Positions 45,026 to 54,354 of a DNA stretch of 64,000 bases are shown one piece after another. The stretch lies in contig NZ_KE159568.1 in NCBI RefSeq assembly GCF_000403845.2, positions 1,119,633 through 1,183,632 on the forward strand, read 5' to 3'. Below the pieces are notes generated by a model. That model saw only the letters and a program-made list of their open reading frames with translations, did no database searches and was not told the DNA's origin. A program made the position numbers and the translations under genes. This DNA comes from Eubacterium sp. 14-2 (GTDB taxonomy: Bacteria; Bacillota; Clostridia; Lachnospirales; Lachnospiraceae). The stretch's first letter is position 1. Each line of letters begins with the position of its first letter.

Positions 45026-46408
45026 TCAGCATCCACACTCTGTTCTTCTGAGTTCTTCCAGTATTTTATCCAAGGATAATATATCCCCTTTATAGCCGCG
45101 TCCCTGTACATATTCTGCAATTTCCCCATAACGAGACGCCAGGGTCACCAATAAAGGTTCTTCTGTTGACGCCAGTGCTTCACATGCAGGCGTTCTCACC
45201 TCATATCCATTCCACTCTGTTATATGAGTATTTCTGTCATAAATATACAGAATCTCAACAGGTTGGTCTTTTAATATTTTTGTCAATGCTTTTCCAATTT
45301 CTGAAACAGCATACAGTATAATCCTTTCTATGCCTCTTTCCTTCAGATAATCTGCCAGCTTCTTTCCAACATCTTCGATGAAAAATAAATTCCGGAACAC
45401 CCGATAATCTCCCTTAGCCGGTAACTCTCCTCTGTTGCTCAAATGATCTCCTGTCCATATATATACACGTGGGTCTTCAAATACAGGGTGCTCCATAATC
45501 CGGAGATACTCCTGGTGATATGGGTGAAGCGGATTTCTGATATCAAAAAACCACTCCAGGTTTTCTTCCATGGCTTTTTCCGGTAAAAATCTGCGAATTC
45601 GGACTACGTCTGCTCCAAACTCATTGATACATCTGTCAATATATTCCGGCAGCGTTCTAAAATTCCGCTCCTGCATCACCATGGCAAGCTCCAGAAAATT
45701 TATTTTCCCTTCCTGACGAAGTTTCTTTACAAATCTGAGGTTGTCTTCTATACGCTTTACCGGCAGCTTTGTTCCTGAACACCATTGATAAGCCGCCTCA
45801 TCAAAACTATGGACCGTTATAGCCACATCCAGATGGACATCTCCAATATTTTTAATCTTCTCCCAGTTCTCCGGTGTAAATAATGAGCCATTTGTTTCCA
45901 GTGAAAAATTTGCCTGTTCCTTCACCTCAGGTCTCCATTCTGATACCAGCCTTATCATACTGTCGCTGACAAAAAATTCGCCAAGCCCATTTGCCGAAAA
46001 CTCTTTTACATATGGCAAAGCGGCCCGTATCTCACTTTCAACCTTTTTTTCAACATTCGGATCCGGTTTTTCATCGCTCCTGGAAGCACAGCAGGTACAA
46101 TGATAATTACATCGCCTGTCATATGCCAGACTTACTATCTCCGGATATTCCGGGAATTCATCAATCTCAACCATATAGGATTCCAGATTATTATTTGCCA
46201 TGTAGAGGCAATTTTCTTCGTTACAATAATCATAAGTACCATCCACCAGCGTCTGGCGGAATCTTTTTGCCGCCTCACTGTTGAATACTTCCTTCATAGT
46301 ATTATCCCTGAGATTACCCAGCAGATAAAATCCTGCCCAGCTGCAGGCACGAACCGTTCCGATTCCATCAATCACCTGAGCATATAATGCCCGTTTACAA
46401 ACCTTCAT
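45026..46408 (-). CDS. Radical SAM protein with C-terminal Rossmann-like domain
   Basis: The 460-residue protein has a radical SAM cluster CNYHCTCC (Cys100, Cys104, Cys107). It is preceded by a SPASM-like cysteine segment (ACSWAGFYLLGNLRDNTMKEVF, with Cys22, Cys62 and Cys67). After the barrel, residues ~345-460 form a Rossmann-like domain (IILYAVSEIGKALTKIL) also found fused to other enzymes in this locus. Placement of the SPASM-like motif before the core is uncommon. It could modify a sugar or a flagellar protein side chain. Confidence 0.74.
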   Translation of the reverse strand: MKVCKRALYAQVIDGIGTVRACSWAGFYLLGNLRDNTMKEVFNSEAAKRFRQTLVDGTYDYCNEENCLYMANNNLESYMVEIDEFPEYPEIVSLAYDRRCNYHCTCCASRSDEKPDPNVEKKVESEIRAALPYVKEFSANGLGEFFVSDSMIRLVSEWRPEVKEQANFSLETNGSLFTPENWEKIKNIGDVHLDVAITVHSFDEAAYQWCSGTKLPVKRIEDNLRFVKKLRQEGKINFLELAMVMQERNFRTLPEYIDRCINEFGADVVRIRRFLPEKAMEENLEWFFDIRNPLHPYHQEYLRIMEHPVFEDPRVYIWTGDHLSNRGELPAKGDYRVFRNLFFIEDVGKKLADYLKERGIERIILYAVSEIGKALTKILKDQPVEILYIYDRNTHITEWNGYEVRTPACEALASTEEPLLVTLASRYGEIAEYVQGRGYKGDILSLDKILEELRRTECGC

Positions 46409-46415
46409 TCGCTAT

Positions 46416-47651
46416 TTACCTCTCTTTTTCCAATCTGTATGGCATACAGTAATTCACCATATGCTTTTCTTCTAAATACTCTGCAATTACATCTGCGTTC
46501 ACCGGCTGCACTGCCAGTATAAACCCAGGATTTCTAAACCTGTCAATCACTTCCTGTAAATGATATATCTTCTTTCCTTCCAGGATTTTCGGGCCTATCT
46601 GCCCATCTGATACAACAAATCCCTTAAATTCTACTCCTGCATTTTCCATCTGTTGTCTGCATATCATGGCCAGTCTGCTGGTTCCATAAATAAACAGGTT
46701 CTCTGAAGCCAATGATATTTCAATAACAGAAGAGCTTAACCGTAATACGTCCAGACAATCATAACATTTCTGAATTCTCTCTAAATTCATGTCTCGCTCC
46801 AGAGCTTTTTTTATGCCAGCCTCTTTGTCAATCGAAGTGCAATATCCGAAATAATCAGACTCTGTTTTACCTTCCAGCAGCTCGTGGTATTTTCCTTCTG
46901 TATAAACATCCAGTTTTTCCATGAAACGGATCGTATTAATCGTATGCTCATTACAAAACGCCTGATTTTCCACCGTTTTTGTTTTATAGGAATTCGGTAC
47001 CATGACACGATATACTGACATCGGCTTTTGAAAATAGTATACTTTTCCTCTGCTTGCATAATACTGGCGAAGAAAATAATCTATTATCCGAGGTTCCGAG
47101 AAAAAAGAAGGCATTTCCAAATACAAATCTGTCCGAAAAACATAAGAAGCAGTAGCCGGAAAATCTGAACCCAAACCTGCCTTAATCTGTTCTTCCTGTG
47201 AATATGTCCCGTCCCGCGGGAAAGTATCCAGTAAAACTTTTTCCCCTGTCCTCATGTCTAATTTAACCGCATTATGCATACACATGGAGTAGTCCTGATG
47301 TGATTCCAGAAAATCAATCTGTTTCTGCAGTTTTCTGTCATCTGTCCAGTAATCATCCCCTTCGCACAATGCAAAATATCTGCCTCTGACAAGCGGCAGC
47401 ATGTATTTCCCCATTATATCATATTTTGAAAACTGGTTTTCCTTTTGCCAGATTACCCGTATCAGCTCCGGATATCTGTCCGCATATTCTTTTACAATTT
47501 CCGCTGTACGGTCAGTAGAAGCATCTTCATGAATAATCAACTCATATTTGAATTCTGTTTTCTGACTGAGCACTCCTTCTATCGCATCTCCTATAAATGC
47601 TTCATGATTGTATGTTGGGCACAATACAGACACCATAATATCCTTTTTCAT
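46416..47651 (-). CDS. Family 2 glycosyltransferase with C-terminal Rossmann-like domain
   Basis: The N-terminal GT2 domain starts VSVLCPTYNHEAFIGDAIEG and has HEDASTDRTAEIVKEY and the metal-site region LCEGDDYWTD (about 95-104). Residues ~305-411 form a Rossmann-like extension (LFIYGTSRLAMICRQQM). It transfers a sugar from an NDP donor to a glycan or protein acceptor. It is one base from the next GT2-type gene. Confidence 0.82.
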   Translation of the reverse strand: MKKDIMVSVLCPTYNHEAFIGDAIEGVLSQKTEFKYELIIHEDASTDRTAEIVKEYADRYPELIRVIWQKENQFSKYDIMGKYMLPLVRGRYFALCEGDDYWTDDRKLQKQIDFLESHQDYSMCMHNAVKLDMRTGEKVLLDTFPRDGTYSQEEQIKAGLGSDFPATASYVFRTDLYLEMPSFFSEPRIIDYFLRQYYASRGKVYYFQKPMSVYRVMVPNSYKTKTVENQAFCNEHTINTIRFMEKLDVYTEGKYHELLEGKTESDYFGYCTSIDKEAGIKKALERDMNLERIQKCYDCLDVLRLSSSVIEISLASENLFIYGTSRLAMICRQQMENAGVEFKGFVVSDGQIGPKILEGKKIYHLQEVIDRFRNPGFILAVQPVNADVIAEYLEEKHMVNYCMPYRLEKER

Positions 47652-49373
47652 CTATATTCCCCCAAGCTGTTCATGAAGCCCCATTAAATGCAGTCCACAT
47701 GATTCTGCCATTTTCAAAAGATGTATTTTCTGTTCCTCTTCCAGAGTAAATTCATCTATTGCCTCCATAAAACTCCAGAGTAATTTGTCCGTCATATTCA
47801 AAAAGTCATCCGGCTTATAACTGTACCTTCTTGCTAACTCAAATAAAAACGATGCCTTACCAATGGCCAATGCCAGTCCGGCTTCTGCACCCTGGCAATC
47901 TTCTTCCATAAAATAATGTATAAAATCTATATATCCTCTAAATTGTTTCAATCTCGACTCATATGTGGCGTAAGTAGGGAGCTTTGAATTTTTTACAAGC
48001 CCTTCTTCTCCTGCCTGCAACTCCAGCCCTTTTTTCCTGCCCATCTCTACTTCTTCTGAAATTAATGATTCGTTTTCAGAAATCAATGTAACCGGATCCT
48101 CCAAATAATCGCCACGTCTGCTCAGTATTGCGCACCACCATTCATGGGGATAACAGGCAAAAAAATAATTATCAGAAAATTCATTTAATTTATGTAAATC
48201 CTCCAGAATAAAATCCTCTCTCCTTACTATGAGACCTGACAAATAATTCTGTCGAAGAAATTCTGCGCTAAAGGCTTCCAGCCCCTTTTTTTTATGCAGG
48301 TTTTCTTTTATATCTGCGCATTGGAACTCTGTCCGGGCTCTTATAAGACCTGCTTCCGGGTGTTTACTTAAAAGTGCCAGATAATGTTCCACCGCCTCTA
48401 TCACTACATCATCTTCATCTGACACAAATAAAACATATTTTCCATGGGCCATTTCTACTGTATAAATCCAGTTATCAGATGCTTTTAATCTTATTCCATG
48501 ATCAAAATAATGAATTCTGGCGTCCGTTATCCTGCCAACTTCATCATATTCTTCCTGATAATAATCATTACAGTTTTTAGAAATTGCAATTTCAATTTCT
48601 GCATCATAGCACATTCTTAATAAATTTTCCAGACGTTTTAAAACCATATGTCCCCGATTTGCTGTTGGAATACCGATTGTCAGCAATACATTTTCTGTAT
48701 TACGCCCTTCCGGAGTCAAACGGTACTGGTGCTCCTGGTCTATAATGTTATCTAATTTTTCTATGGTATCTTTATTTCCAAGCAAAATACGCGGTAAATA
48801 GGCAGAAGTGTTCTGATGAAAATAATCCTGAAATTCCAATACATCCGAAAATAATCTGATATTATTCATATAGTCTGCCAGTTCCGGAATCTTGAAAAAA
48901 GACATGCATCTTTTTCTGTCATGGCAAATTGCATAAATTTTCCGATTCCTGGCAGCAGCCAGTACCGGTTTTTCTTTACTCCAGTCCCAGTCCAGTTCCA
49001 GCACTGCCCCACTGAATTCCATTTCCTGAAATACCGGTCTCAAATCTGTTTTTTTCAAATCCGGAACAGAAAAAACTCCCCGGAATATCCCCAGTTCTTT
49101 ATCAAAAATGTAATATTCCCCATCTCTGTATGGAATAAAATCTAAAATACATTCTTCATAAATATCCTTATTTTTTTCTTCAAATGGCTGAAAGGCCTTC
49201 CTGAATTCTCCATCATTTTCTGCCATATAACAATTATAAATTGTCTCTATCAGCCATTCCTGTTCATAGCCTCTCATATAGAGCAAAGCAAAAGACTCTA
49301 ACGCTTCATCGTATTTCCCTTCCTCAAATCTTACACAGGCATATTCCATCAATTCTCTGTTCTCAAATGCCAT
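47652..49373 (-). CDS. TPR-like + family 2 glycosyltransferase (flagellar glycan)
   Basis: The ATG at 49371-49373 has GGAAGGAAAT upstream and reduces overlap with the Maf gene to 11 bases (573 residues). An N-terminal repeat region (EYACVRFEEGKYDEALESFA) resembles a TPR motif. From about residue 235 a GT2 domain begins with LLTIGIPTANRGHMVLKRLE, with the metal site FVSDEDDVV at about 325. It is a clear full-length paralogue of the gene at 57368-59044; both share HQYRLTPEGRNTE-type sequence. Confidence 0.78.
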   Translation of the reverse strand: MAFENRELMEYACVRFEEGKYDEALESFALLYMRGYEQEWLIETIYNCYMAENDGEFRKAFQPFEEKNKDIYEECILDFIPYRDGEYYIFDKELGIFRGVFSVPDLKKTDLRPVFQEMEFSGAVLELDWDWSKEKPVLAAARNRKIYAICHDRKRCMSFFKIPELADYMNNIRLFSDVLEFQDYFHQNTSAYLPRILLGNKDTIEKLDNIIDQEHQYRLTPEGRNTENVLLTIGIPTANRGHMVLKRLENLLRMCYDAEIEIAISKNCNDYYQEEYDEVGRITDARIHYFDHGIRLKASDNWIYTVEMAHGKYVLFVSDEDDVVIEAVEHYLALLSKHPEAGLIRARTEFQCADIKENLHKKKGLEAFSAEFLRQNYLSGLIVRREDFILEDLHKLNEFSDNYFFACYPHEWWCAILSRRGDYLEDPVTLISENESLISEEVEMGRKKGLELQAGEEGLVKNSKLPTYATYESRLKQFRGYIDFIHYFMEEDCQGAEAGLALAIGKASFLFELARRYSYKPDDFLNMTDKLLWSFMEAIDEFTLEEEQKIHLLKMAESCGLHLMGLHEQLGGI

Positions 49374-51294
49374 TTTTATTTCCTTCCTGCCTCTCATTAT
49401 CTTTTACCGGATGTTCTTTCGCATATTTTACAATGGTCTGCTCTGCAATATCTGATATTTCGTCTGCTGCTACTGTCACCCCGTACAGCAGGATTTTTCC
49501 CTGCTCTGCCACATCCATGAGTTCCCCCGTTTTATCTTCCTGCATCTGATATGCAATGGGTCTTAAAGTATAATTCAGCCCCTCAAGACTGTCCATCACG
49601 GTCCGCGCCATATAGTCAGATTCCATATAACGGTTTACCTTTGATATCTTCTTCAATACTTTTGCCAGTTCCTGATCTGACACATTCTTCTTCCTGGACA
49701 GCTTCTCCAGACGCTCATAATAACCCAGCCCTTCTTTGGCTTTTTTCTTTACCTCCTCAAGTTTCTTCAGAGATCCCCCAAAACAATTTAAAACCTTTTC
49801 ACGGTCATCTCCCACAAATAACTTTTTACAGCGGTCAATATGCCATTTTACGTTAAATTCCCTGACACAATATTTCTGAATTGCCTTTTTCAGTGTCATA
49901 ATTTTAGTACCGCGAATCAGAGCTCCGCCTTCTGTGGCATCCACCACAGTAACATGATCCCATTTTTCAAAATGATCTTCAAACCATCGTCGGTACAAAT
50001 CAAAATCCAGCCTGGTCAGAACTTTACCTCCATCTACAGACTCAACTTCAAAATATTCTCCGCTGTCTGCATCAATCTGATCCATCTCATCCTGAAAAGT
50101 TCCATCGGCATGGGTTCTGTTCCCTGTCATTGCCAGGTCCTGTCCTACCAGAATCACTGTCCCTGTTCCCATGTTCAGGCCAAGGGCATATGCTGAAGTC
50201 GCCACGGAACCACCAGTTACAAGATACGGAATCACTCTTGTTGACTGCTCACTTTCTTTCTTTTTAATGTCCCCTGTAAGATAATCCTCCAGAGCAGAAT
50301 CTGCGCCATAAAAAAATTTTTTCCCTTTATGGTATGTCATGGGTTCGGTAGATACCGCTGTCATGGCAACCATAGGCACTCTTGATATATCTTTATGCTG
50401 AAACAGAATCTCCGGTTTTAATCCATCTATAATTACAAACAGATCCGGCATAATTCCTGCATTTAAAAGGGGCTTCACAGCTGTATCTGTGGCAATAATA
50501 CAGGCTTTTCCCACAGCTTTTTTCAAATCCATAATATTTTTATTCAGGGACGGGCCTGCAGAAACAATGATAACCGGAACCTCTTCTGGCAGCATTCCAT
50601 ACAAAGCCCTGACACTATATCCTTCATATAAATAATGTAAATTAACAAATACGTTTACCGCCCGTACATTTGCATAACGTACTTTTGTATTCCATGCCAC
50701 ATGTATGTCATACACATACTTTTTAAGATTTGTAATGAATTTTTCTGTCTTTTCCTGAAACAGGTCGTGATAATTTCCTGAAATATAATACCGCAACAAC
50801 GTCATATTATCATAGGAAATGAATAATCTGAAATATGATTCTATTTCCTCCTCATTGATCCCCTCTACTATAATCCCCACCGGAATATCCGGCTGAAAAA
50901 TAAAGGATAAATCCACTTCCTGCATGGCTCTGCGAAAGACCTCAAAAGATGGCTCATAAATCAGTATATTTGACGTTTTCGGGGCTCGCTCCATAATCTG
51001 CCGTATATGCTCGCCATTAGAAACACCCAGGATAACAACAGGTGCATACTCATCTATTTTTCCCTGATTTTGGAACCAACGCTCAATAACTGCTGAAGGT
51101 GCGTATTTTCCATTGAGATACAATGTCTTTCCATCCTGTACCACCTTCAGGATAGTTGTATTCTCCATCAGACTTTCTTCCGCTATTACATCAAAATTTC
51201 TCTTTTTCCGTTTTACATTTTCCAGTATAGCTGCCCATACCGGATATTTCCCTCTCAACGCCTCCATATTTTTTTTATAAATCAGTTCGTTCAT
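49363..51294 (-). CDS. Maf-type flagellin glycosyltransferase (DUF115/MptE-like)
   Basis: The 643-residue protein has the Maf layout: an N-terminal domain with VVILGVSNGEHIRQIM and ILIYEPSFEVFR, a central DUF115 domain with IIVSAGPSLNKNI (about 240-252), IIATDTAVKPLLNAGIMPD and LVTGGSVATSAYALGLNMG, and a helical C-terminus. Motility-associated factors attach nonulosonic acids such as legionaminic or pseudaminic acid to Ser/Thr of flagellin in the cytoplasm before export. This gene gives the best direct evidence that the surrounding locus decorates flagella. Confidence 0.9.
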   Translation of the reverse strand: MNELIYKKNMEALRGKYPVWAAILENVKRKKRNFDVIAEESLMENTTILKVVQDGKTLYLNGKYAPSAVIERWFQNQGKIDEYAPVVILGVSNGEHIRQIMERAPKTSNILIYEPSFEVFRRAMQEVDLSFIFQPDIPVGIIVEGINEEEIESYFRLFISYDNMTLLRYYISGNYHDLFQEKTEKFITNLKKYVYDIHVAWNTKVRYANVRAVNVFVNLHYLYEGYSVRALYGMLPEEVPVIIVSAGPSLNKNIMDLKKAVGKACIIATDTAVKPLLNAGIMPDLFVIIDGLKPEILFQHKDISRVPMVAMTAVSTEPMTYHKGKKFFYGADSALEDYLTGDIKKKESEQSTRVIPYLVTGGSVATSAYALGLNMGTGTVILVGQDLAMTGNRTHADGTFQDEMDQIDADSGEYFEVESVDGGKVLTRLDFDLYRRWFEDHFEKWDHVTVVDATEGGALIRGTKIMTLKKAIQKYCVREFNVKWHIDRCKKLFVGDDREKVLNCFGGSLKKLEEVKKKAKEGLGYYERLEKLSRKKNVSDQELAKVLKKISKVNRYMESDYMARTVMDSLEGLNYTLRPIAYQMQEDKTGELMDVAEQGKILLYGVTVAADEISDIAEQTIVKYAKEHPVKDNERQEGNKNGI

Positions 51295-51617
51295 GATATT
51301 CCCTCACTTTGCAATTCCGTTTCAACATAATGATAAATCTCTAACAGGCCATATCGCAGAACATCAAGTAAAAATACGGAATCCTCATTTTCTATTCCAT
51401 AAAGAATATCCTGCAATACCTGTAATACAAATGCCTGATTTAATTCCAGTGAAATCTCCGGTACCTGTACCATATTAATGATAGTTGTTACCATCTGATT
51501 TAAAGACGGCAAATAAATCCTGAGGGACTCCATATACGGTTCCCCGCTTTCAATTTTACAGCTTATTTTTTCTACCAGTTCTATATTTTTACCCAACAAT
51601 ACGTTAAATTCTTCCAT
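51291..51617 (-). CDS. Small helical protein coupled to Maf
   Basis: The ATG at 51615-51617 has AGGGAG upstream, giving 108 residues. The protein is helical with alternating hydrophobic residues (NQMVTTIINMVQVPEISLEL). It overlaps the Maf start by 4 bases (ATGA). No family is recognised. Similar size and coupling to a glycan enzyme is seen for the gene at 19627-19992, so it may be a partner or chaperone of Maf or flagellin. Confidence 0.7.
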   Translation of the reverse strand: MEEFNVLLGKNIELVEKISCKIESGEPYMESLRIYLPSLNQMVTTIINMVQVPEISLELNQAFVLQVLQDILYGIENEDSVFLLDVLRYGLLEIYHYVETELQSEGIS

Positions 51618-51732
51618 ACTATTCTCCCTGCTATTCCTCCACATGATACTGCATTTTAATTTGGGAAAACTTTATCCTGTGAAATTCCCATACACAGTTA
51701 AACTATAGCACAGTAATTTTTGTATGATAAAT

Positions 51733-51947
51733 AAAAAAGCTGACAAATGCCAACTTCTTAACATTATGCTACTACAAACAGGGCAGGTATACTTATCATA
51801 AAGTAATTCCCCTGTTCCTCATAACATTCCATTTATAATTACAGTACCATCCTGAACTATGATTCCAGACCATTTTCGTCATGACTTCCTCCCTGAATTC
51901 AAAGCAGCTTCCATGCTGCAACAGACTCATGCCCTAATCATTTACTG
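51733..51947 (-). ncRNA. Sigma-28-driven leader/small RNA unit, copy A
   Basis: Downstream of a sigma-28 promoter the transcript would contain a GCAGC/GCTGC hairpin (about 51904-51919), a GGGAGGA site and a tiny frame of 28 codons (51796-51882). It ends in a hairpin GTTGGC-ATTT-GTCAGC (51739-51754) followed by T6 (51733-51738). Start and end blocks are nearly identical to copy B at 62924-63132, while the tiny frames differ and appear shifted relative to each other. It could be an attenuated leader of the Maf operon or a free small RNA. Boundaries are estimated. Confidence 0.55.
51796..51882 (-). CDS. Possible 28-residue leader peptide (copy A)
   Basis: ATG (51880-51882) follows GGGAGGA at good spacing and reads to TGA (51796-51798). 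The frame is not conserved with copy B at the protein level, but in a shifted frame both encode NGML/DGML just before a stop. It may be a decayed small gene or a leader peptide. Confidence 0.25.
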   Translation of the reverse strand: MTKMVWNHSSGWYCNYKWNVMRNRGITL

Positions 51948-51953
51948 TATTAT

Positions 51954-51980
51954 ATATCGGACATCAAAAAAAATACTTTA
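51954..51980 (-). promoter_or_regulatory. Sigma-28 promoter of the Maf operon (copy A)
   Basis: On the minus strand, TAAA (51977-51980), a 15-base spacer and TCCGATAT (51954-51961) match the SigD/sigma-28 consensus in 11 of 12 defined positions. It lies about 340 bases upstream of the small gene/Maf start, with the leader unit between. Confidence 0.82.
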
Positions 51981-52007
51981 GTGTTTCTAAAATATGCTAA
52001 AAATTAC

Positions 52008-52039
52008 AAACAAAAGGAGCTGCATTCTGCAACAGCCCC
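52008..52039 (-). terminator. Terminator of the choline-type operon
   Basis: On the minus strand, GGGGCTG...CAGCTCC (52033-52039 with 52016-52022, one G-U pair) is followed by TTTTGTTTG (about 52007-52015). It ends the operon that closes with the BCCT transporter, just before the copy A promoter. Confidence 0.72.
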
Positions 52040-52085
52040 TGTATCAGCAAGTATGATATTACATTAACAGTGGCCATATACTCCG

Positions 52086-53624
52086 TCACTGTTCTTCATA
52101 TAAATATTTTTTTGCATCTTTAACGAAACTGACAATAATCAAAATAATAACTATCGAAACCGGAAATGCCGCAATTATAGATAGGGTCTGCATATTTTTC
52201 ATGGAACTCTCTGAAAAAACAAAAGTTACTGGCAGCAAAATCAGCAAAACCGCCCAAAAAAATTTCATGCCATTTCCTGCTTTCTCTCCTTCTCTGAATT
52301 CTCTGTAACTATACTGGCTTGCCACCAGTGTAATACTGTCAAAAGAAGTTGCATAAAATGCAATCATGGAAACAGTCAGCAAAATCAGAAACACCGGACA
52401 GGCCGGAAGTGTACGGATAATCGCCATCACTGTCTGGTACAGATCTCCGCACTGATTGAAAAACGAAATTCCATCAAACCTTCCTGTCATCTGAAGACCA
52501 AGCCCATAATTCCCCAGAATGATAAAAGAAAGCAGCGTACTCCCCAGACCAAAGGTATACGCACCAAGAATTACCTGTTTTACTGTTCTTCCACGGCTGA
52601 TACTGCCCATAAAAAAGGGAGATGCCACACACCATACCATCCAGTAAGCCCAATAAAATATTGTCCAGTTCTGGGGAAATGACGACACTCTGAGCGCATC
52701 CGTCCATGTACTTAGCACAATAAAATTCTGGATCATATTTCCAACAGCTGAAAATCCTGTTTCCAGTATATATCTGGTTTCACCGCCAAATACCAGAACA
52801 TAAATAAGCAGGGCGCCAAACAGATACATACAGATATTTGCCAGCCCTGAAACGCCCTTTAAATCCTTCATGACAGCAAATGTATAGATAAAACAGGTAA
52901 TAACAAGAATCATAATTGTTATGTATTTTGAACTCTGAATTCCTGCCAGATCTGCTATTGCAGCAGAGAGCAATGGTGTGGCAACCGAAAATGTGGTTGT
53001 GGTGCCGGCAATCAAAGCTATAACAGCCAGAATGTCAATTATCTTTCCGGCCCCCCTGTCTGTCTGACTCCCAAGAAGCGGACGACATGCTTCTGAATAT
53101 TTCTGCTTTCTGACGTTACGGACATGCAGCATAAACCCAAAACAGGCAGCCAGTACCGCATAAAAACTCCATGGAATCGGCCCCCAGTGGAATAAAGGAT
53201 AGGTCGAAGCCCAATCCTGAACAGAACCAGCTTCTGACACATGGGGTTCCTGCGCATAACAAATCCATTCACAAAAAGAATAAAACAGAATATCTGCCGC
53301 CAGTCCACACGTAAAAATCATTGCTCCCCATGCCAGGAAACCATATTTCGGCTTTTCCCCCTTTTCTCCCAGTGTAATTTTTCCTATATCTGAAAATGCT
53401 ATCCAAAACGAAATAAGCAAAACAGCCAATCCCACTGCAAGATACCAGATTCCAAGCGTATCACCCAGAAATCCCCGAATTGTCATAAGAATCCCTGCAG
53501 ATACTTCAGGACATACGGTAAACGAAATACACAGCAAAAGAACTACTGCCAGAGGCACTGCTGTCGTCACCGGATCAATATTTCCCCGTACACCTTTTTC
53601 CGACTTTAATTTATTGCCGCCCAT
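52086..53624 (-). CDS. BCCT-family choline/betaine transporter
   Basis: The ATG at 53622-53624 gives 512 residues; a longer start at 53669 would overlap the previous gene more. The protein has about 12 hydrophobic segments and the BCCT signature YPLFHWGPIPWSFYAV, with SFDSITLVASQYSY near the C-terminus. BCCT carriers import choline, betaine or carnitine with Na+ or H+. It is directly downstream of the choline kinase-like and LicC-like genes, so choline for glycan decoration is the likely substrate. Confidence 0.88.
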   Translation of the reverse strand: MGGNKLKSEKGVRGNIDPVTTAVPLAVVLLLCISFTVCPEVSAGILMTIRGFLGDTLGIWYLAVGLAVLLISFWIAFSDIGKITLGEKGEKPKYGFLAWGAMIFTCGLAADILFYSFCEWICYAQEPHVSEAGSVQDWASTYPLFHWGPIPWSFYAVLAACFGFMLHVRNVRKQKYSEACRPLLGSQTDRGAGKIIDILAVIALIAGTTTTFSVATPLLSAAIADLAGIQSSKYITIMILVITCFIYTFAVMKDLKGVSGLANICMYLFGALLIYVLVFGGETRYILETGFSAVGNMIQNFIVLSTWTDALRVSSFPQNWTIFYWAYWMVWCVASPFFMGSISRGRTVKQVILGAYTFGLGSTLLSFIILGNYGLGLQMTGRFDGISFFNQCGDLYQTVMAIIRTLPACPVFLILLTVSMIAFYATSFDSITLVASQYSYREFREGEKAGNGMKFFWAVLLILLPVTFVFSESSMKNMQTLSIIAAFPVSIVIILIIVSFVKDAKKYLYEEQ

Positions 53625-54354
53625 CCCTGTCCGTATTCCCCTTCCCGACGTAATCTGAATATGCTGCATCCAATGCAGCCAGTTCTTTCAACTCATCTAT
53701 TTCAATCAGATCACCTTCCTGCATCTGTCTGATTCCCAGCTGATATTCCTGCGGATAACAAAACATGACAATATCATCCCAGTATATCTGCGTATTTTTC
53801 TTTTTTTCAAATTCTATTTCCAAATGCCTGCAAAGTTTCTTTCCATCTTCTGCACTCCATCTTGAAATACTGTACAGCTGCCAGCCCCTTTTTCCACCGT
53901 TTCTGGAACAATGCCTGACAAATCCATCCTCTACTGTCATCAGCCATTCATTTGTCTCTTTCTCCGTCCACACTGCATTATAACCTGAATATTCAAACTC
54001 CGGAGACAATATATCTGAATTAAAAATAATCTGATCCCCGTCCAGAATAATGGAATTTTCAAGATACCAACGTGCAGCATAAAGTGAAGATATATTATTA
54101 CTCACATCATAACAGGGATTTTCAATCAGGGTAATTCCCTGATATTCATCCAGCAGACATCTGAATTGTTCTTTTTTATAGCCAACTACTATATAAATCT
54201 CACTTATTCCATTTTCATGCAGCCCGCGAATCACTGTATCAATCATTCTCAAACCGTTCACCTGTACCAAAGGCTTCGGTGTCTTTAACGTAATGGGATG
54301 CATACGTTTTCCGGCACCTGCTGCCAGAATAACAGCTTTCTCAACCCGATTCAT
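53611..54354 (-). CDS. licC: LicC-like CTP:phosphocholine cytidylyltransferase
   Basis: The 247-residue nucleotidyltransferase has the signature VILAAGAGKRMHPITLKTPK and NISSLYAAR, ILDGDQIIF and IYWDDIVMF, which closely follow LicC enzymes. It would make CDP-choline from phosphocholine. It overlaps the kinase gene by 14 bases. A related substrate such as phosphoethanolamine cannot be excluded. Confidence 0.78.
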   Translation of the reverse strand: MNRVEKAVILAAGAGKRMHPITLKTPKPLVQVNGLRMIDTVIRGLHENGISEIYIVVGYKKEQFRCLLDEYQGITLIENPCYDVSNNISSLYAARWYLENSIILDGDQIIFNSDILSPEFEYSGYNAVWTEKETNEWLMTVEDGFVRHCSRNGGKRGWQLYSISRWSAEDGKKLCRHLEIEFEKKKNTQIYWDDIVMFCYPQEYQLGIRQMQEGDLIEIDELKELAALDAAYSDYVGKGNTDRDGRQ

